From Ga0077527 sp032128415 (GTDB taxonomy: Bacteria; Pseudomonadota; Gammaproteobacteria; Burkholderiales; SG8-41), in NCBI GenBank assembly GCA_032128415.1, contig JAQBGW010000023.1, positions 1 through 11,910 on the forward strand: 11,910 nucleotides of DNA. Direction: 5' to 3'. A model generated the notes under the pieces. It was not told the origin of the DNA, did not search any database, and was given only the letters and a program-made list of their open reading frames with translations. Numbering within the stretch: the stretch's first letter is position 1; every line of letters starts with the position of its first letter. Shown here in pieces: positions 5,676 through 11,910 of this stretch. The position numbers and the translations under genes are program-made.

Positions 5676-6755
5676 ATGGACGAAAATAAAAGCAAGGCAC
5701 TCGCGGCGGCACTGTCGCAAATCGAAAAACAATTCGGCAAAGGCTCGGTCATGCGTATGGGCGAGGCCGATATTGCCAAGGACATTGAGGTGGTATCGAC
5801 CGGCTCGCTGGGCCTCGACATCGGCCTCGGCATCGGCGGCCTGCCGCGCGGCCGCGTGGTCGAAATCTACGGTCCGGAATCCTCGGGCAAGACCACACTG
5901 ACGCTGTCGGTGATCGCGCAAATGCAAAAACTCGGCGGAACGGCGGCCTTCATCGATGCCGAACACGCGCTCGATCCGCAATACGCCGTCAAGCTCGGGG
6001 TCAAAGTCGATGAACTGATCATCTCGCAGCCGGACAACGGCGAGCAGGCGCTGGAAATTGCCGACATGCTGGTGCGTTCGGGTTCGGTGGATGTGGTGGT
6101 GATCGACTCGGTGGCGGCACTGGTGCCCAAGGCCGAGATCGAGGGCGAGATGGGTGAACCGCAGATGGGTCTGCAGGCGCGGCTGATGTCGCAGGCGCTG
6201 CGCAAGCTCACCGCCAATATCAAGCGTTCGAACACGCTGGTGATTTTCATCAACCAGATCCGCATGAAGATCGGCGTGATGTTCGGCAACCCCGAAACCA
6301 CCTCCGGCGGCAATGCGCTGAAATTCTATGCCTCGGTACGTATCGATATCCGCCGCATCGGCTCAATCAAAAAGGGCGATGAAGTCATCGGCTCCGAGAC
6401 CCGCGCCAAGATCGTCAAGAACAAGGTGGCGCCGCCGTTCCGCATGGCCGAATTCGATATTCTTTACGGCGAAGGAATTTCGCGTGAAGGCGAGATCATC
6501 GAGTTGGGCGTGGTCCACAACATCATCGAAAAGTCTGGCGCCTGGTATTCCTACGGCAAGGATCGTATCGGCCAGGGTAAGGACAACACCCGCGAATACC
6601 TGCGGGAAAATCCGAAAATGGCGAACGAGATTGAGGCGCGGATTCGTGCCGCGGTCGGCGTCTCCGGTGGTCCGGTGAGCGCCCCCGAGATCAAGAAGCA
6701 GGCGCTGGAAGTCGTTGAGTCCGACCCGTCCAAGAAAAAGGCGGTCGGGCAGTAA
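5676..6755 (+). CDS. recA: recombinase RecA
   Basis: RecA forms ATP-dependent filaments on single-stranded DNA, drives homologous strand exchange, and activates LexA self-cleavage. The 359-residue protein is complete: Walker A GPESSGKT (66-73), catalytic-loop Glu96 in IDAEH, Walker B VVVIDS (Asp144), QMGLQARLMSQALRKL, loop L2 FGNPETTSGGNALKFYASVR, and the carboxy-terminal lobe GKDRIGQGKDNTREYL. The ATG at 5676 follows GAGAGG at 5665-5670 with ideal spacing. An upstream in-frame TTG at 5637 would add 13 residues but is not supported. The tail ends ESDPSKKKAVGQ and is less acidic than that of Escherichia coli RecA. A LexA box and an extended -10 lie upstream, and recX starts 32 bases downstream, giving the usual SOS-controlled pair. 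Confidence 0.99.
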   Translation: MDENKSKALAAALSQIEKQFGKGSVMRMGEADIAKDIEVVSTGSLGLDIGLGIGGLPRGRVVEIYGPESSGKTTLTLSVIAQMQKLGGTAAFIDAEHALDPQYAVKLGVKVDELIISQPDNGEQALEIADMLVRSGSVDVVVIDSVAALVPKAEIEGEMGEPQMGLQARLMSQALRKLTANIKRSNTLVIFINQIRMKIGVMFGNPETTSGGNALKFYASVRIDIRRIGSIKKGDEVIGSETRAKIVKNKVAPPFRMAEFDILYGEGISREGEIIELGVVHNIIEKSGAWYSYGKDRIGQGKDNTREYLRENPKMANEIEARIRAAVGVSGGPVSAPEIKKQALEVVESDPSKKKAVGQ

Positions 6756-6787
6756 GCATTTCAACCCGGCAGCCGCAGGCCCGCCGC

Positions 6788-7255
6788 GTGCCGGTGAAAC
6801 AAGAACCTTCACTGAGGGCCCGTGCACTTAGGCACTTGGCGCGGCGCGAGTATACCCGTCACGAGTTGACGCAAAAGCTCGCGCCGCACGCTGAGTCGGA
6901 AGCCGAACTGGCGCAGGTGCTGGACGATTTCACCAAACAAGGTTGGCTGTCGGAGCAGCGCGCCGCCGAGCAAATGGCTCGAGTACGGCGCAGCCGCTAT
7001 GGCATGGCGCGCATCCGCCACGACCTGCAAAGCAAAGGCGTGTCAGCGGAAGTGGTCGGAACGACCCTGGCCGGATTGAGGGAAGGTGAGCTGGATGCAG
7101 CGCGCACGGTATGGCGCCGCAAGTTCCGTACGCTGCCGGCAAATGCTACGGAACGCGCCAAACAGGCGCGCTTCCTGCAGAATCGCGGTTTTAGCGGCGA
7201 GATCATTACGCGCCTGTTGCGCGGACTGAGTCGTGGCGAAACTGGAGAAGAATAA
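6788..7255 (+). CDS. recX: regulatory protein RecX
   Basis: RecX binds RecA filaments and usually limits their growth and ATPase activity. The 155-residue, highly basic helical protein shows the family pattern: LRHLARREYTRHELTQKL, VLDDFTKQGWLSEQRAAEQMARVRRSRYGMARIRHDLQSKGVS, and a final RAKQARFLQNRGFSGEIITRLLRG. These correspond to the tandem three-helix repeats. The start is a GTG at 6788 (a second GTG lies at 6794) with only a weak CAGG at 6776-6779, so translation is probably low, as is common for recX. It lies 32 bases after recA with no terminator between, so it should be co-induced by DNA damage. The stop TAA at 7253-7255 is followed, in the same frame, by the coding sequence of a lipoprotein. 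Confidence 0.93.
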   Translation: MPVKQEPSLRARALRHLARREYTRHELTQKLAPHAESEAELAQVLDDFTKQGWLSEQRAAEQMARVRRSRYGMARIRHDLQSKGVSAEVVGTTLAGLREGELDAARTVWRRKFRTLPANATERAKQARFLQNRGFSGEIITRLLRGLSRGETGEE

Positions 7256-7258
7256 ATA

Positions 7259-7624
7259 ATAAGTAAAATCAAACGGTTACATATTTCCTACACTGCCAGT
7301 ATCGCTGTGGCAGTACTGCTGCTCGCGGGTTGTGATGCGCTGCCCTTCGGCGTGACGACGATCAAGGACATCACTGCAGCGCCAGCCAATTTCGAGGGCA
7401 AGGAAGTGAAGCTGAAGGGCAAAGTGGCGAGCGTCACCAGGGTGCCGCTGCTGGATCTGCAGGCCTATACGCTGCGTGACGACACCGGCGAGATCACGAT
7501 CACTACGCAAGGCGCGCTGCCCGCAGTCAATGATGCCGTCGGTCTACGCGGCCTGGTCAAGAGCGCGGCCATCATCGGTGGTCAGTCGCTGGGTCTGCGG
7601 GTGGAGGAGAGCAAGCGGTTTTGA
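7259..7624 (+). CDS. small OB-fold-like lipoprotein with a non-standard start
   Basis: The mature part looks like a periplasmic OB-fold lipoprotein: TIKDITAAPANFEGKEVKLKGKVASV, then YTLRDDTGEITITT and a strand-rich end. The nucleic-acid-binding-type fold is widespread in such proteins, and ligand and partner are unknown. The lipobox is LLLAGC. The only in-frame standard start is GTG at 7307, which leaves eight residues before the Cys and no positive charge. Extending upstream gives SKIKRLHISYTASIAVAVLLLAGC, a complete lipoprotein signal peptide with three basic residues. The candidate start there is ATA at 7259 (or 7256), with GGAGAAG at 7244-7250 suitably upstream. No ATG exists in any frame between the recX stop and 7307. 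A rare AUA start, a mutated ATG or a sequence error are the options. A conventional gene caller would report 7307-7624 (105 residues); this form has 121. Confidence 0.65.
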   Translation: MSKIKRLHISYTASIAVAVLLLAGCDALPFGVTTIKDITAAPANFEGKEVKLKGKVASVTRVPLLDLQAYTLRDDTGEITITTQGALPAVNDAVGLRGLVKSAAIIGGQSLGLRVEESKRF

Positions 7625-7684
7625 GGTGCTGCCTCTGGTGGGTGGCTATGCAGCAGCTTATGCGGGGATTTCCGGAAACTGGTT

Positions 7685-7718
7685 TAAAATCTGCGCCTTA
7701 CGCAATCTCCTTGGCGCA
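7685..7718 (+). promoter_or_regulatory. possible alaS promoter -10 and flanking inverted repeat
   Basis: TAAAAT at 7685-7690 resembles a -10 box and would place transcription initiation near 7697. TGCGCC (7692-7697) and GGCGCA (7713-7718) form a perfect inverted repeat around that point, just before the alaS ATG at 7724. No matching -35 is visible. In Escherichia coli AlaS represses its own transcription through a palindrome flanking the start site, so an analogous arrangement is conceivable. The evidence is motif-level only. Confidence 0.3.
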
Positions 7719-7723
7719 TCAGC

Positions 7724-10345
7724 ATGAAATCCGCAGAAATCCGCGATAAATTCCTGAAATATTTTGAATCCAAGGGTCACACCATTGTGGCCTCCAGCCC
7801 GTTGGTGCCGGGCAATGACCCGACCTTGTTGTTCACCAACTCCGGCATGGTGCAGTTCAAGGAAGTGTTCCTCGGTCAGGAAAACCGACCGTACAAACGC
7901 GCCACCACCTCCCAGCGCAGCCTGCGCGCCGGCGGCAAGCATAACGATCTCGAGAACGTTGGTTACACCGCGCGCCACCACACTTTTTTCGAGATGCTCG
8001 GCAATTTTTCTTTCGGCGATTATTTCAAGCAAGACGCCATTCACTATGCGTGGGAACTGCTGACTTCGGTTTATAAGCTGCCCAAGGATAAATTGTGGGT
8101 GACGGTGTATCACACCGACGACGAGGCTCACGCGATCTGGGCAAAGGACATCGGTGTCCCCGCTGCTCGCATCGTGCGCATCGGCGACAAACCCGGCGGC
8201 GGATCCGACAATTTCTGGCAAATGGCCGACACCGGTCCCTGCGGGCCGTGCAGCGAAATTTTTTATGATCACGGCGAGGGCATTCCGGGCGGTCCGCCGG
8301 GATCGAAGGACGCCGACGGCGACCGCTACATCGAAATCTGGAATTTGGTGTTCATGCAGTTCAACCGCGATGACAAGGGTGTGCTCAATCCGCTACCCAA
8401 GCCTTCAGTCGATACCGGCATGGGCCTGGAGCGTATCGCCGCAGTGCTGCAGGGGGTGCATTCCAATTACGAAATCGACTTGTTTCAGGCATTGATCAAG
8501 GCAGCAGCGCGCGAAACCGGTGCCAAAGATCTCGTCAACAATTCACTTAACGTCATTGCCGACCATATTCGCGCCTGCGCTTTCCTGATCGTCGATGGCG
8601 TAATTCCCGGTAACGAAGGTCGCGGCTATGTGCTGCGCCGGATCATCCGCCGCGCAATCCGCCACGGCTACAAGCTGGGCCGGACCAAACCGTTTTTCCA
8701 TAAGGTGGTGCCGGACCTGTCCAAAGCCATGGGCGCTGCCTATCCCGAACTGACCAAAGCGCAGGATCGCGTGATGCAGGTGTTGAAGCAGGAAGAGGAG
8801 CGCTTCGCCGAGACCCTGGAAAACGGCATGAAAGTGCTCGAAGTCGCGCTGACTCGCGAAGACAAGATGCTCGACGGCGAAACGGTATTCCAGTTGTATG
8901 ACACTTATGGTTTTCCGGTCGATCTGACGGCGGACATCGCCCGCGAACGCAATGTCCGCATGGACTACGCCGGTTTCGAGGCGGCGATGGAGCGCCAGCG
9001 CGAACGCGCGCGCTCCGCATCCAAGTTTCAGATGGGCGCTTCCGTTGAATACAAGGGTGCCAAGACAGAATTCCACGGCTACGACACACTGGCGGTGGAT
9101 GAGGCGCAGGTTATCGCGATTTATCGCGACGGCAGCGCGGTAAGCTCCGTGCATGCCGATGAATCTGCGGTCATCGTGCTGGATCGCACGCCGTTCTACG
9201 CCGAATCCGGTGGACAGGTCGGTGATACCGGCGAGCTGGCAGGCGAGCACGGCACGTTCGCCGCAGTCGACACGCTGAAAATCCAGTCCGACGTGTTCGG
9301 TCACCACGGCAAGCTTGAAACCGGCACGCTGAATGTCGGCGACAAAGTTGCGGCGCGGGTCGATGCCGTGCGCCGTGCGCGCACCGTGCGCAATCATTCT
9401 GCTACCCACCTGATGCACAAGGCGTTGCGTGTAGTGCTGGGGGCGCATGTGCAGCAGAAGGGATCGCTGGTCGATGCCGACAAAACACGCTTCGACTTTT
9501 CGCACCACTCACCGATGAGCGAAGATGAATTGCGCCGCGTTGAAGCCATGGTCAATGCCGAGATTCTTGCCAATGCCGCGACCGCTGCGCGTGTCATGAA
9601 ATTTGATGACGCGGTGAAGCATGGCGCGATGGCGCTGTTCGGCGAGAAATACGGCGATGAGGTGCGCGTGCTCGACATCGGCAGTTCACGCGAGCTGTGT
9701 GGCGGCACCCATGTCAAGCGCACCGGCGATATCGGATTTTTCAAAGTGATTTCCGAAGGCGGCGTTGCTGCCGGCGTACGCCGCATCGAGGCGACCAGCG
9801 GAGACCGTGCGCTGGCTTATGTGCAGGCGCAGGAGCAAAAACTTGCCGGTGCGGCTGCTGCGCTGCGCACCTCACCGCAGGAAGTCGGGCAGAAGATCAC
9901 CCAGATCCTCGACAACGTGCGCAGTCTGGAAAAAGAACTGGCGCGGTTGAAGTCGAAGCTCGCATCCAGTCAGGGTGACGATCTGGCGACGCAGGCGGTT
10001 GAGGTCAAAGGCAGGGATGGGACTGTGATTCGAGTCCTGGCTGCCGCGATGGATGGTGCGGATTCCAAGGCGCTGCGTGAGAGCATGGACAAACTGAAAG
10101 ACAAGCTGAAAAGCGCGGCCATCGTGCTCGCCGCTGTCGAGGGCAACAAAGTGACGCTGATCGCCGGCGTTACTGCCGATCTCACCGGCAAGGTCAAGGC
10201 CGGCGAACTGGTCAATCATGTCGCGCTTCAGGTCGGTGGCAAAGGCGGCGGGCGTGCAGACATGGCGCAGGCCGGCGGGACTGATCCGTCAAAGTTGCCG
10301 GAAGCGCTGCAATCCGTGCGTGCTTGGGTCGAGCAGCGTTTATAA
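7724..10345 (+). CDS. alaS: alanine--tRNA ligase
   Basis: AlaRS charges tRNA-Ala and hydrolyses mischarged Ser/Gly-tRNA-Ala in the cytoplasm. The 873-residue protein is full length. Class II motifs include TNSGMVQFKEVFLG, ARHHTFFEMLGNFSFGDYFK (motif 2) and VDTGMGLERIAAVLQG (motif 3). The editing domain has the zinc ligands HSATH (His558, His562) and CGGTH (Cys659, His663), followed by the GDIGFFKVISEGGVAAGVRRIEA segment. A short coiled coil (SLEKELARLKSKLAS) leads to the DHHA1-type C-Ala domain, ending with VGGKGGGRADMAQAGG. The ATG at 7724 matches the family start, although no strong Shine-Dalgarno sequence precedes it. recX-alaS neighbourhood is common in proteobacteria, here with a lipoprotein gene between them. 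The stop TAA overlaps the ribosome site of the next gene. Confidence 0.99.
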   Translation: MKSAEIRDKFLKYFESKGHTIVASSPLVPGNDPTLLFTNSGMVQFKEVFLGQENRPYKRATTSQRSLRAGGKHNDLENVGYTARHHTFFEMLGNFSFGDYFKQDAIHYAWELLTSVYKLPKDKLWVTVYHTDDEAHAIWAKDIGVPAARIVRIGDKPGGGSDNFWQMADTGPCGPCSEIFYDHGEGIPGGPPGSKDADGDRYIEIWNLVFMQFNRDDKGVLNPLPKPSVDTGMGLERIAAVLQGVHSNYEIDLFQALIKAAARETGAKDLVNNSLNVIADHIRACAFLIVDGVIPGNEGRGYVLRRIIRRAIRHGYKLGRTKPFFHKVVPDLSKAMGAAYPELTKAQDRVMQVLKQEEERFAETLENGMKVLEVALTREDKMLDGETVFQLYDTYGFPVDLTADIARERNVRMDYAGFEAAMERQRERARSASKFQMGASVEYKGAKTEFHGYDTLAVDEAQVIAIYRDGSAVSSVHADESAVIVLDRTPFYAESGGQVGDTGELAGEHGTFAAVDTLKIQSDVFGHHGKLETGTLNVGDKVAARVDAVRRARTVRNHSATHLMHKALRVVLGAHVQQKGSLVDADKTRFDFSHHSPMSEDELRRVEAMVNAEILANAATAARVMKFDDAVKHGAMALFGEKYGDEVRVLDIGSSRELCGGTHVKRTGDIGFFKVISEGGVAAGVRRIEATSGDRALAYVQAQEQKLAGAAAALRTSPQEVGQKITQILDNVRSLEKELARLKSKLASSQGDDLATQAVEVKGRDGTVIRVLAAAMDGADSKALRESMDKLKDKLKSAAIVLAAVEGNKVTLIAGVTADLTGKVKAGELVNHVALQVGGKGGGRADMAQAGGTDPSKLPEALQSVRAWVEQRL

Positions 10346-10354
10346 GGAACAGCC

Positions 10355-10834
10355 ATGTCCCGCAATCGTTCGTTGCTGCGCAAAGCCGATATTGAACAGA
10401 TTGCGGAAACGCGACATCGCCATGTGCTCGATCCGGAAGCGCAGCGCCTGACGCGTTCGCTGGGTGACGCAGCTGGATTGAAATCTTTGGGTGTGCACAT
10501 GGTGCGGCTGGAGTCCGGCCGCCAGAGCACCGTTTACCACTTTCACCATCAGGACGAAGAGTGGATATACATCCTGTCGGGCCGCGGCGTCGCTGAAATC
10601 GACGGCGAAAAATTCCCGGTTGGTCCCGGTGATTTCATGGGTTTTGTCGCAGGGTCAGCGCCGCATACGCTGACCAATTCGAATGAAGAAGATTGCGTAT
10701 ATCTGGTTGGAGGCAATCGTTGCCCCATCGATACCTGCGATTATCCCCGCCACGGCATGCGCCGCTACCGGGTGGATGGCGTGAGCGAGTTTGTCCGGCT
10801 CGACGCCATCAAGAAACAGAAGCCCAACCTGTAG
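10355..10834 (+). CDS. single-domain cupin protein
   Basis: The 159-residue protein has one cupin barrel. Motif 1 is HFHHQDEEWIYILSGRG (His62, His64, Glu68/Glu69) and motif 2 is PVGPGDFMGFVAGSAPHTLTN with His104, so the usual metal ligands are all present. After the barrel comes VYLVGGNRCPIDTCDYPRHGMRRYR, a tail seen in a widespread group of uncharacterised cupins. Candidate roles are sugar or small-molecule binding, isomerase or dioxygenase activity; none can be chosen from sequence. It lacks a helix-turn-helix domain, so it is not a cupin-type transcription factor. The ribosome site AGGA (10345-10348) overlaps the alaS stop and lies six bases before the ATG, so expression is tied to alaS. 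It ends 23 bases from the converging mutase gene. Confidence 0.88.
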   Translation: MSRNRSLLRKADIEQIAETRHRHVLDPEAQRLTRSLGDAAGLKSLGVHMVRLESGRQSTVYHFHHQDEEWIYILSGRGVAEIDGEKFPVGPGDFMGFVAGSAPHTLTNSNEEDCVYLVGGNRCPIDTCDYPRHGMRRYRVDGVSEFVRLDAIKKQKPNL

Positions 10835-10857
10835 GGGTTGTCAGCGGGGCAGTGTTA

Positions 10858-11910
10858 TCAAAACGGCAGTTTTGCGGTGGGTTTGGCGGCAAGAATGACC
10901 CGCCGGAAATCTTCCTGGATACGCTTGAGCGCCGCTTCACTGTCGGCTTCAAAACGCAAAACAATGATCGGTGTAGTGTTTGAGGGCCGTGCCAGGCCAA
11001 AGCCGTCGGCGTATTCGACGCGCAGACCGTCGATGGTGATGATCTCGCGCGCACCTTCGAAGCGCGCGCTTTTCTGCAGTGTATTCATCAGCGTGTAATT
11101 TTCGCCTTCGGCCAGCGGCAGTTGCAGTTCCGGGGTGCTGATCGAGTCAGGCAGAGACTCCAGAACGGCCCCGGGATTGGGGCTGCGGCTGAGGATTTCC
11201 AGCAGACGCGCGCCGGCATACATGCCGTCGTCGAAGCCGTACCAGCGCTCCTTGAAAAAAACATGGCCACTCATCTCGCCGGCGAGCGGTGCGCCGCTTT
11301 CCTTGAGCTTTTGTTTGATGAAGGAATGCCCGGTTTTCCACATCACCGGCTTGCCGCCGTGTTTTGTAATCCAGCCGAACAGATGACGTGTACATTTGAC
11401 GTCGAAAATGATTTCCGCACCAGGATTACGCGACAGCACGTCGGCGGCGAAGAGCATCAACTGGCGATCGGGGTAGATGATCCTGCCCGACTTGGTGACG
11501 ACGCCCAGTCGGTCGCCGTCGCCGTCGAAAGCGAGCCCCAGCTCGGCGGGGCCATTGCGCAGCACGGCAATGAGGTCGTTCAGGTTTTCCGGTCGCGACG
11601 GATCGGGATGATGATTGGGGAAGGAACCATCGACTTCACAGTACAGTTCCTGCACGTCGCAACCCAGCGCGCGGTACAGCGTCGGCGCAGTGGCGCCGGC
11701 GACGCCGTTGCCGCAATCGATGGCAATCGTCATGGGGCGTGCGAGCTTGATCGAGCTGGTGATGCGCGAGAGGTAAGCGGCGCGGATGTCATGGGTGCGG
11801 TATTTGCCGGTGCCGCTGCGCAAATCGTTGGCTAGAATACGCTGCAGCAGTGCCTGGATGGCGTCGCCGGCCAGTGTGTCGCCGGCGAGCATCATTTTCA
11901 AGCCGTTGTA
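10858..11910 (-). CDS. algC: phosphomannomutase/phosphoglucomutase (5' partial)
   Basis: This alpha-D-phosphohexomutase interconverts mannose or glucose 1- and 6-phosphates, supplying precursors for lipopolysaccharide and exopolysaccharide. The frame runs 350 residues to the right edge, where it reads YNGLKMMLAGDTLAG. In the family this directly follows the phosphoserine loop (TGSHNPP), so the catalytic Ser and roughly the first hundred residues lie outside the window. The metal-binding loop FDGDGDR is at 11509-11526. The sugar-specificity loop GEMSGHVFFKERWYGFDDGMYAG follows, and the domain 4 phosphate loop is RPSNTTPIIVLRFEAD. The stop TGA (10860-10858) is followed in frame by TAA, a tandem stop. 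The gene converges with the cupin gene. The symbol follows the Pseudomonas bifunctional enzyme; manB-like specificity is also possible. Confidence 0.93.
   Translation of the reverse strand, partial: YNGLKMMLAGDTLAGDAIQALLQRILANDLRSGTGKYRTHDIRAAYLSRITSSIKLARPMTIAIDCGNGVAGATAPTLYRALGCDVQELYCEVDGSFPNHHPDPSRPENLNDLIAVLRNGPAELGLAFDGDGDRLGVVTKSGRIIYPDRQLMLFAADVLSRNPGAEIIFDVKCTRHLFGWITKHGGKPVMWKTGHSFIKQKLKESGAPLAGEMSGHVFFKERWYGFDDGMYAGARLLEILSRSPNPGAVLESLPDSISTPELQLPLAEGENYTLMNTLQKSARFEGAREIITIDGLRVEYADGFGLARPSNTTPIIVLRFEADSEAALKRIQEDFRRVILAAKPTAKLPF

Noticed and set aside
7625..7660. Possible terminator after the lipoprotein gene (TGCTGC 7627-7632 with GCAGCA 7650-7655)
   Set aside because: The stem is six pairs with a 17-base loop and no U tract follows, so it does not meet the pattern of an intrinsic terminator.
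8543..9508. 321-codon minus-strand frame inside alaS
   Set aside because: alaS is intact across the whole interval with catalytic and editing motifs, so the antisense frame is a compositional shadow.
11122..11835. 237-codon plus-strand frame opposite the mutase gene
   Set aside because: The minus strand carries the FDGDGDR and GEMSGH motifs of the mutase; the plus-strand product has no recognisable features.
1..11910. CRISPR arrays, tRNA/rRNA genes, transposases, toxin-antitoxin pairs, phage defence genes
   Set aside because: No regularly spaced repeats, tRNA-like cloverleaf sequence, or proteins with the relevant motifs were seen on either strand.

Overview
The window is a dense, mostly plus-strand block of housekeeping genes from a GC-rich proteobacterium. 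The order ribH - nusB - thiL - pgpA - pncC - recA - recX - alaS, together with RecA signature stretches such as RIGSIKKGDEVIG and KIVKNKVAPPF, fits a betaproteobacterium (perhaps near Nitrosomonadales). This placement comes from gene order and protein character, not from a database search. No CRISPR array, tRNA, rRNA, phage gene, transposase gene or biosynthetic cluster is visible.

Layout. The left edge cuts into ribH (lumazine synthase), followed by nusB and a small two-helix membrane protein whose frame touches the nusB stop codon. A two-module VOC/glyoxalase-like protein then separates nusB from thiL. Between the VOC gene and thiL lies a 57-base, symmetric imperfect palindrome that looks like a REP-type extragenic repeat. 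After thiL comes an uncharacterised four-helix membrane protein with a zinc-ribbon loop, then pgpA and pncC. A 33-codon open frame links the membrane protein to pgpA by overlapping stop and start codons at both ends. recA follows with a convincing LexA box and an extended -10 promoter, then recX and a short OB-fold-like lipoprotein gene that has no ATG and no credible GTG or TTG start. alaS and a tightly coupled cupin gene close the plus-strand run. A phosphomannomutase/phosphoglucomutase gene converges from the minus strand and is cut by the right edge.

How the genes relate. RibH and ThiL serve riboflavin and thiamine-diphosphate synthesis, PgpA makes phosphatidylglycerol, and PncC recycles nicotinamide mononucleotide. 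NusB supports rRNA antitermination, and RecA with RecX forms the recombination/SOS pair. AlaS charges tRNA-Ala, and the mutase supplies sugar phosphates for envelope polysaccharide. The conserved backbone is ordinary. The unusual material is what sits between its members: the VOC gene, the zinc-ribbon membrane protein, the lipoprotein, the palindromic repeat and the tiny linking frames. I see no complete novel multi-gene system. The points most worth checking are the zinc-ribbon membrane protein, the 33-codon linker before pgpA with its A7 run, the missing start codon of the lipoprotein, and the palindromic repeat.
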